From contig JASLDQ010000051.1 in NCBI GenBank assembly GCA_030151505.1, positions 1 through 9,440 on the forward strand: DNA of 9,440 bases, written 5' to 3'. A program made the position numbers and the translations under genes. Each line of letters starts with the position of its first letter. Within the stretch, counting starts at the first letter, position 1. Source of the DNA: Chromobacteriaceae bacterium. Its GTDB lineage: Bacteria; Pseudomonadota; Gammaproteobacteria; Burkholderiales; Aquaspirillaceae. The notes below the pieces were generated by a model, which saw only the letters and a list, made by a program, of their open reading frames with translations, did no database searches and was not told the origin of the DNA. Of the stretch, positions 1 to 9,440 are shown in pieces.

Positions 1-113
1 GGCTCGGGATCCGGCCCTATTTGCCAAGCGGAAAACATGGCCAAGACCATCCGTCCCCCGTTCACGCCGCCGGCTTGGTGGTGTGGGGCAAGGGTTTAAG
101 CCGCGTTGTTTGA

Positions 114-290
114 GCTGGCCGCCGCTTGCGGCCAGCGAGTCCAGGTGGCGCCTTGCCCCGTGCGGGCAAGACGGGCACCGCCGCTAAGCGGGGCGGCGTG
201 GTCGGAGCGCCTTTCCTTAGCTTCCTTATCTTTGGCGAAGCAAAGAAAGGAAGTCGCCTTCAGGCGAAACGGGGCGGTGGCGCTTCCACC
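114..290. repeat. Hairpin-dense intergenic block, candidate dispersed repeat
   Basis: Several inverted repeats are packed end to end. They are a perfect 9-bp stem at 114-136 (GCTGGCCGC/GCGGCCAGC, loop CGCTT); a 7-bp stem at 152-170 (CTTGCCC/GGGCAAG); a short stem at 181-191; a 13-bp stem with one bulged base at 221-253 (CTTCCTTATCTTTG, loop GCGAAG, CAAAGAAAGGAAG); a 6-bp stem at 254-267 (TCGCCT/AGGCGA); and a 5-bp stem at 276-290 (GGTGG/CCACC), whose loop is again CGCTT. No U-tract follows any stem, so these are not standard terminators. On the minus strand the 221-253 hairpin translates to a string like SFLCFAKDKEAKER. From memory, such strings recur in short hypothetical ORFs of beta- and gammaproteobacteria, which points to an interspersed non-coding repeat rather than a gene. 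The flanks at 1-113 and 291-401 show no supported gene and no convincing promoter. Confidence 0.5.
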
Positions 291-411
291 ATGCTGCAAT
301 GCACTGCGCTTATTGCTCATTACAAGCGAATCCCTGCGCGGTGGCCGGCGGTACGCAAGCGGGAGCGGCGCTGCTAAGCTGGCGGCATCGTTCCCCGTTT
401 CAGGATTCCCG

Positions 412-1557
412 ATGAAATTCGCCACCAAAGCCATTCATGCCGGTTACGTTCCCGACGCCGGCGCCCACGCGGTGATGCCACCGATCTACCAGACCTCGAT
501 CTTCGTCCACGACACGCTCGACAGCGGCCAGCCGTATTCCTACTCGCGCAGCGCCAACCCGACCCGCGCCGCGCTCGAAGCCAACGTCGCCGCGCTGGAA
601 AATGCCCGCCACGGCCTGGCCTTCGGCAGCGGCATGGCGGCGATCGACGCGGTGCTGCGCGCCGTGTTGCGGCCGGGCGACGAGGTGATCGCGGTGGCCG
701 ACCTCTACGGCGGCGCCTACCGCCTGCTGACCCGCCTGTACGCGGACATGGGGGTCAAGGTGATCTTCGCCGACCTGCGCGAGCCGGCGGTGCTGGACAC
801 GCTGATCACCCCTGCCACCAGGCTGGTGTGGCTGGAATCGCCGACCAATCCGCTGCTGAACCTGGTTGATCTGGCCGCCGTCGGCGCCATCTGCCGCGCC
901 CGCGGCGTCACCAGTGCGATCGACAACACCTTCGCCTCACCCTATCTGCAGAATCCGCTCGATCTGGGCATCGATGTGGTGATGCATTCGGCCACCAAGT
1001 ATCTGGGCGGCCATTCCGACGTGATCCTCGGCGTGGTGGCGCTCAACGACGACGCGCTCTACCAAAAGATCCGGCTGGTGCAGAACAGCGCCGGCAACAT
1101 TCCCGGTCCGCAGGACTGCTTCCTGATCCTGCGCGGGATCAAGACGCTGGCGCTGCGGATGGAGCGCCACTGCGCCAATGCGCAGCGGGTGGCCGAGTGG
1201 CTGGAGGGCCAGCCGGCGATCGAGCGGGTGTTCTACCCGGGGCTGCCCTCGCATCCGCAGCACGAGCTGGCCCGCCGCCAGATGCGCGGCTTCGGCGGCG
1301 TGGTCACCGTTTACCTTAAAGACGACAGCCGCGCCGCCGCCGGCTGGGTGGCAGAGCGCTTGCAGCTCTTTGCGCTGGGCGAATCGCTCGGCGGGGTGGA
1401 AAGCATTGTCAACCACTCTGCCACCATGTCGCATGGCTCGATGCCGGCGGCGCAGAAGGCCGCGCTCGGCATCCGCGAGGGGATGCTGCGCCTGTCGATC
1501 GGCATCGAGGACGCCGACGACATGATCGCCGACCTGGCGCAGGCGCTGGCCAGGTAA
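412..1557 (+). CDS. PLP-dependent trans-sulfuration enzyme (cystathionine gamma-lyase/gamma-synthase/beta-lyase family)
   Basis: This 381-residue protein belongs to the Cys/Met metabolism PLP enzymes, cytosolic tetramers that make or break C-S bonds in cystathionine, homocysteine or cysteine. Family landmarks appear in order: Y44/R46 in YSRSANPTR, which bind the cofactor phosphate of the neighbouring subunit; the phosphate loop GSGM (72-75); Y99 in DLYGG, which stacks on PLP; D171 in DNTF, which contacts the pyridine nitrogen; the Schiff-base lysine K196 in HSATKYLGGHSD; SLGGVES (325-331); and R360 in MLRLSIG, which binds the substrate carboxylate. The length is typical (E. coli MetB has 386). 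SLGGVES with a downstream MSHGSMP looks closer to gamma-lyases and gamma-synthases than to E. coli MetC, but sequence alone does not fix the reaction, so no symbol is given. The ATG at 412 is chosen because AGGA at 402-405 lies six bases upstream and the family N-terminus (KFATKAIHAG) begins there. The frame stays open back to 106, but that stretch is the hairpin block. Confidence 0.93.
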   Translation: MKFATKAIHAGYVPDAGAHAVMPPIYQTSIFVHDTLDSGQPYSYSRSANPTRAALEANVAALENARHGLAFGSGMAAIDAVLRAVLRPGDEVIAVADLYGGAYRLLTRLYADMGVKVIFADLREPAVLDTLITPATRLVWLESPTNPLLNLVDLAAVGAICRARGVTSAIDNTFASPYLQNPLDLGIDVVMHSATKYLGGHSDVILGVVALNDDALYQKIRLVQNSAGNIPGPQDCFLILRGIKTLALRMERHCANAQRVAEWLEGQPAIERVFYPGLPSHPQHELARRQMRGFGGVVTVYLKDDSRAAAGWVAERLQLFALGESLGGVESIVNHSATMSHGSMPAAQKAALGIREGMLRLSIGIEDADDMIADLAQALAR

Positions 1558-1568
1558 GGGCTGGTCGC

Positions 1569-1611
1569 CGCGACGGATGAGGGCCGTCGCGCCGCTCGCC
1601 CGGGGAGCGAG
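1569..1611 (+). other. Two adjacent GC-rich hairpins after the trans-sulfuration gene
   Basis: Eleven bases after the stop codon lies a perfect 8-bp inverted repeat, CGCGACGG (1569-1576) and CCGTCGCG (1584-1591), with a 7-base loop. A second stem follows, CTCGC (1595-1599) with GCGAG (1607-1611). There is no U-tract, so a classical intrinsic terminator is not shown. They may stabilise the 3' end of the upstream message or act as a weak or factor-dependent stop. The rest of the spacer to hemF holds only a lone -10-like TACAAT at 1692-1697, without a recognisable -35. Confidence 0.45.
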
Positions 1612-1711
1612 GGCAGCGCGGCGGGGTGTCACTTGTCCCGTTTCCCTTGCCGGGCCGGCTGCCGCATCCGGCATGCTGGCGTCCTCCCGGTTACAATTCC
1701 GCCTTTCCGTA

Positions 1712-1735
1712 TTTCCGCATGGATTTCCGCATGGA
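1712..1735 (+). repeat. Perfect 12-bp tandem duplication at the hemF start
   Basis: TTTCCGCATGGA occurs twice in direct succession (1712-1723 and 1724-1735), preceded by a partial unit TTTCCGTA at 1704-1711. Each full copy contains an ATG, so hemF has two in-frame candidate starts 12 bases apart. The GGA of the first copy (1721-1723) sits seven bases before the second ATG and can serve as its weak ribosome binding site, whereas the first ATG has no purine-rich sequence upstream. Confidence 0.9.
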
Positions 1736-2627
1736 CACCGCACTCGTCAAGGATTACCTCACCGGCCTGCAGGCCCGCATCGTCGAACAACTAGAGGCGC
1801 TGGACGGCCAGCGCTTTGTGCGTGACGGCTGGGAGCGGCCGGAGGGCGGCGGCGGCCTGTCGTGCGTGATCGAAAACGGCAAGCTGTTCGAGCGCGGCGG
1901 GGTGAATTTCTCGCATGTACGCGGCGCGGCACTGCCGCCGTCGGCCTCGGCCAGCCGGCCGGAACTGGCCGGGCGCGGTTTCGAGGCAATGGGCGTGAGC
2001 CTGGTGCTGCATCCGCGCAATCCGATGGTGCCGACCGTGCACATGAACGTGCGCTTCTTCATCGCCACCAAGGAAGGCGCCGAGCCGGTGTGGTGGTTCG
2101 GCGGCGGGATGGACCTGACGCCCTACTACGGCGTCGAGGAAGACGCGGTGCACTTCCACACCACCTGCCGCGACGCGCTGGCGCCGTTCGGCGCTGGGCT
2201 GTACCCGAAATTCAAGGCGTGGTGCGACCGCTATTTCTATCTGAAGCACCGCGCCGAGCCGCGCGGGATCGGCGGGATTTTCTTCGATGACCTGAACGAG
2301 GGCGGCTTCGAGTCGTGCTTCGCGCTGGTGCGCAGCGTCGGCGACGCCTTCCTGCCGGCCTACGCGCCCATCGTCGAGCGCCGGCGTGACCTGCCTTACG
2401 GCGAGCACGAGCGCGACTGGCAGGCCTATCGCCGTGGCCGCTATGTCGAGTTCAACCTGGTGTTCGACCGCGGCACGCTGTTCGGCCTGCAGTCGGGCGG
2501 GCGGACCGAGTCCATCCTGATGTCGATGCCGCCGGTGGTGAAGTGGCGCTACGACTGGCAGCCCGAGGCCGGCAGCCGCGAGGCAGCCTTGCTGCGGGAC
2601 TACCTGTGCGAGCGCGACTGGGTGTGA
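1731..2627 (+). CDS. hemF: Oxygen-dependent coproporphyrinogen III oxidase
   Basis: HemF oxidatively decarboxylates two propionates of coproporphyrinogen III to give protoporphyrinogen IX, a late haem-pathway step that uses O2; it is a cytosolic homodimer. The 298 residues run nearly colinear with the 299-residue E. coli enzyme. Visible landmarks are [12 protein letters not shown] (39-50), GVNFSHV (57-63), S90 and H94 in GVSLVLHP, H104 in [22 protein letters not shown] (121-134), H143 in AVHFH, H173 in [16 protein letters not shown] (179-189) and the C-terminal GRYVEFNLV and [13 protein letters not shown] blocks. H94, H104, H143 and H173 correspond to the conserved histidines at E. coli 96, 106, 145 and 175. 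The start at 1731 is preferred for its GGA at 1721-1723; the alternative at 1719 adds MDFR, and a GTG at 1626 gives an unsupported proline-rich extension. Being oxygen-dependent, it fits an aerobic or facultative host. Confidence 0.96.
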   Translation: MDTALVKDYLTGLQARIVEQLEALDGQRFVRDGWERPEGGGGLSCVIENGKLFERGGVNFSHVRGAALPPSASASRPELAGRGFEAMGVSLVLHPRNPMVPTVHMNVRFFIATKEGAEPVWWFGGGMDLTPYYGVEEDAVHFHTTCRDALAPFGAGLYPKFKAWCDRYFYLKHRAEPRGIGGIFFDDLNEGGFESCFALVRSVGDAFLPAYAPIVERRRDLPYGEHERDWQAYRRGRYVEFNLVFDRGTLFGLQSGGRTESILMSMPPVVKWRYDWQPEAGSREAALLRDYLCERDWV

Positions 2628-2654
2628 GTCTTGCCCGTGTTGTCATCCGATCGT

Positions 2655-2685
2655 AAAAAAAGCCGGCGTCCGCCGGCTCTTTTTT
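2655..2685. terminator. Rho-independent terminator after hemF, possibly bidirectional
   Basis: The perfect stem GCCGGCG (2662-2668) and CGCCGGC (2671-2677) is flanked by seven A residues on the left (2655-2661) and TCTTTTTT on the right (2678-2685). The matching A and T tracts let it work from either strand. It begins 28 bases after the hemF stop codon and separates hemF from the glutamate synthase control region. Confidence 0.92.
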
Positions 2686-2697
2686 GGGGTGTGATAT

Positions 2698-2731
2698 GCA
2701 CCATAAAAGTGCGTTCGCACCATAAAAGTGC
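2698..2731. promoter_or_regulatory. Tandem NtrC-like boxes upstream of gltB
   Basis: The 15-mer GCACCATAAAAGTGC occurs at 2698-2712 and 2717-2731, separated by GTTC, a 19-bp period. Each copy is a near-palindrome matching 12 of 15 positions of the NtrC core GCACCAAAATGGTGC (my comparison), and the first is preceded by the consensus T. The facing half-sites also form GTGCG-TT-CGCAC (2709-2720), so a hairpin is an alternative reading. Position upstream of GOGAT genes suits nitrogen control. However, I see no -24/-12 sigma-54 promoter between here and gltB, so how such sites would act is unclear. The repeat itself is certain; the NtrC assignment is inferred. Confidence 0.55.
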
Positions 2732-2758
2732 AAAAAAAGCATCCGTCATGTCGCTTTA

Positions 2759-2788
2759 TTGATTTTTATGGTCTCAATTTAGTAAAAT
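2759..2788 (+). promoter_or_regulatory. Possible upstream sigma-70-like promoter for gltB
   Basis: TTGATT (2759-2764) and TAAAAT (2783-2788) are separated by 18 bases, matching four of six and five of six consensus positions. Transcription would begin near 2795, placing the tandem NtrC-like boxes at about -90 and -71. In DNA this AT-rich, chance matches are common, so this is weak evidence. Confidence 0.25.
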
Positions 2789-2843
2789 AAAATGTAACAA
2801 AATGAATCCGCCTGCCGAGGCTTTCTTGGTTAATTTCCTTATT

Positions 2844-2856
2844 AATCAATGTGTTG
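2844..2856 (+). promoter_or_regulatory. Candidate IHF binding site upstream of gltB
   Basis: AATCAA-TGTG-TTG fits the IHF core WATCAA-N4-TTR at every defined position, with AT-rich DNA just upstream (2830-2845), as many IHF sites have. It lies between the NtrC-like boxes and the proximal promoter candidate, where a DNA bend could bring the two together. IHF is known to influence the gltBDF operon of E. coli, so the role is plausible here. Binding is inferred from sequence only. Confidence 0.4.
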
Positions 2857-2885
2857 TGAAATATTATGCGCTGCACAAAAAGCCA

Positions 2886-2915
2886 TTGCGATTCAAGTTG
2901 TCATGCCCTTAAAAT
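2886..2915 (+). promoter_or_regulatory. Candidate proximal sigma-70-like promoter for gltB
   Basis: TTGCGA (2886-2891) and TAAAAT (2910-2915) are separated by 18 bases, matching four of six and five of six consensus positions. Initiation near 2922 would leave a leader of about 30 nt before gltB. The -10 overlaps the inverted repeat at 2913-2929. Confidence 0.4.
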
Positions 2916-2929
2916 CAAGTCCATTGATT
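2913..2929. promoter_or_regulatory. Inverted repeat at the predicted gltB transcription start
   Basis: AATCAA (2913-2918) and TTGATT (2924-2929) form a perfect 6-bp inverted repeat around GTCCA. It covers roughly -9 to +8 of the proximal promoter candidate, a position suited to an operator. The half-sites point the opposite way from an FNR box (TTGAT-N4-ATCAA), so FNR is not suggested. No regulator is assigned. Confidence 0.3.
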
Positions 2930-2951
2930 CGATAATGAGCAGGCACGCGGT

Positions 2952-7400
<4,449 letters not shown>

Positions 7401-7406
7401 GGCGAA

Positions 7407-7450
7407 GCCGGGCAGGGCGGGCGGCCATGGCCGCCATGCCCGCCCGGCGG
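7407..7450 (+). other. GC-rich intercistronic hairpin between gltB and gltD
   Basis: GGGCGGGC (7415-7422) pairs perfectly with GCCCGCCC (7438-7445), and GGCC (7423-7426) with GGCC (7429-7432) inside. The core at 7420-7435 is a 16-base perfect palindrome (GGCGGCCATGGCCGCC), and GCCG/CGGC (7407-7410 with 7445-7448) offers a competing outer pairing. There is no U-tract, so full termination is not expected. It could protect the gltB 3' end, pause transcription or tune the gltB:gltD ratio. Confidence 0.55.
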
Positions 7451-7468
7451 CATGAATTGCAGAGGTGA

Positions 7469-8938
<1,470 letters not shown>

Positions 8939-8959
8939 TCCCGGTCTTGTCCGTTGCTG

Positions 8960-8987
8960 AAACAGCCCGCCGCGTGCGGGCTGTTTT
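8960..8987 (+). terminator. Rho-independent terminator after gltD
   Basis: An 11-bp stem, AAACAGCCCGC (8960-8970) and GCGGGCTGTTT (8976-8986), closes a CGCGT loop and runs into TTTT (8984-8987). It starts 21 bases after the gltD stop codon. It marks the end of the gltBD operon, with no gltF-like gene before it. Confidence 0.88.
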
Positions 8988-9124
8988 CGTTGCTGGCACC
9001 GATGCAGCTTGTCCTGCGCGCCCCCGCGCGGTAGAAAGACAGCAGCGTCCGCCGCAGGCCGGATGGCATGGCTGTCCAGGCGCGCCGGCACGTACATCCC
9101 AAGGGTAATCGCGAGGAGAGAAGC

Positions 9125-9440
9125 ATGGCCGCAAAGAGGATTCTGATGCTGGTGGGCGACTACGTCGAAGACTACGAGGCGATGGTGCCGTTCCAGATGC
9201 TGCTGATGGTGGGGCACACCGTCCACGCCGTCTGCCCGGGCAAGAAAGCCGGCGACTTCGTCCGCACCGCGATCCATGACTTCGAAGGCGACCAGACCTA
9301 CTCGGAAAAACCCGGCCACCGCTTCACCCTCAATGCCGATTTCGCCGGGCTCGATCCGTCCGCCTACGATGCGCTGGTGATCCCCGGCGGCCGGGCGCCG
9401 GAATACCTGCGCCTCAATGCCGACGTGATCGCGGCGGTGC
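9125..9440 (+). CDS. DJ-1/PfpI-family protein, N-terminal part (cut by window edge)
   Basis: The 105 visible codons start at ATG 9125 behind a strong ribosome binding site (GAGGAGAG, 9113-9120). They encode the first part of a DJ-1/PfpI Rossmann-like fold: the opening strand and acidic motif [13 protein letters not shown] (6-18, holding the family's conserved glutamate region), [24 protein letters not shown] (21-44) and [14 protein letters not shown] (82-95). The catalytic cysteine, usually in an AICHG-like segment, would lie beyond the window. [25 protein letters not shown] and [10 protein letters not shown] recall, from memory, each half of plant DJ-1D proteins, which are reported to have glyoxalase III-like activity. 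Family members include glyoxalases, deglycase-like stress proteins and proteases, so the function is left open. It lies after the gltBD terminator and is probably its own transcription unit, though I see no convincing promoter in 8988-9112. Confidence 0.9.
   Translation, partial: MAAKRILMLVGDYVEDYEAMVPFQMLLMVGHTVHAVCPGKKAGDFVRTAIHDFEGDQTYSEKPGHRFTLNADFAGLDPSAYDALVIPGGRAPEYLRLNADVIAAV

Noticed and set aside
1..50. Possible start of a divergent minus-strand gene (ATG at 50, reading MVLAMFSAWQIGPDPE)
   Set aside because: Only 16 codons fit before the window edge, the ribosome binding site is poorly spaced, and other frames are equally open.
106..411. In-frame open extension upstream of the trans-sulfuration gene (would give 483 residues)
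   Set aside because: The extension translates the hairpin block, has no family similarity, and a proper ribosome binding site and family N-terminus occur at 412.
96..434. Minus-strand 112-codon ORF over the hairpin block
   Set aside because: It is mostly a translation of inverted repeats, with low-complexity Ala/Arg composition and no recognisable domain; better explained as non-coding repeat.
1626..1730. Longer hemF from GTG 1626 (333 residues)
   Set aside because: The extra 35 residues are proline-rich and unlike HemF N-termini, and the E. coli alignment begins at 1731 or 1719.
2802..2912. 36-codon ORF (starts MNPPAEAFLV) in the leader upstream of gltB
   Set aside because: It has no ribosome binding site, its AT-rich codons are unlike the genome's genes, and it overlaps the promoter and IHF candidates.
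2857..2951. Sigma-54 promoter (GG-N10-GC) between the NtrC-like boxes and gltB
   Set aside because: The candidates CTGCAC...TTGCG (2871-2890) and AGGCACG (2941-2947) have wrong spacing or lack the -12 GC; the second also lies at the ribosome binding site.

Overview
The window looks like ordinary chromosomal sequence from a GC-rich proteobacterium (a sampled line of gltB is about 68% GC). The HemF, GltB and GltD sequences resemble their Escherichia coli counterparts closely, and the overall style suggests a betaproteobacterium, perhaps of the Chromobacteriaceae/Neisseriales. That placement is an inference from memory of protein families. All supported genes lie on the + strand.

Layout: positions 1-411 hold no supported gene, but they contain a hairpin-dense block (about 114-290) that looks like a dispersed repeat, and possibly a decayed gene start at 37-113. 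Next is a PLP-dependent trans-sulfuration enzyme of the cystathionine gamma-lyase/gamma-synthase/beta-lyase family (412-1557). After a GC-rich hairpin spacer comes hemF, oxygen-dependent coproporphyrinogen III oxidase (1731-2627), whose start sits in a perfect 12-bp tandem duplication. A strong terminator at 2655-2685 closes that part.

Positions 2686-2951 form an AT-rich regulatory island (about 36% GC over 2701-2940). It carries two NtrC-box-like copies in tandem, a perfect match to the IHF consensus, sigma-70-like promoters and an inverted repeat. It precedes gltB (2952-7400) and gltD (7523-8938), the large and small subunits of NADPH-dependent glutamate synthase (GOGAT). The 122-nt gltB-gltD gap holds a GC-rich hairpin and a possible 19-codon minicistron with a near-ideal ribosome binding site overlapping the gltD start. 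A rho-independent terminator (8960-8987) ends the operon. The window closes inside a DJ-1/PfpI-family gene (9125 onward), cut by the window edge.

Functionally, GltBD converts glutamine plus 2-oxoglutarate into two glutamates, the central nitrogen donor; glutamate is also the tetrapyrrole precursor in bacteria using the C5 pathway, and HemF acts late in that route. The trans-sulfuration enzyme works on sulfur amino acids. There is no sign that these neighbours form one dedicated system. I found no defence island, CRISPR array, phage or transposase genes, or rRNA/tRNA. The noteworthy signals are regulatory or intergenic.
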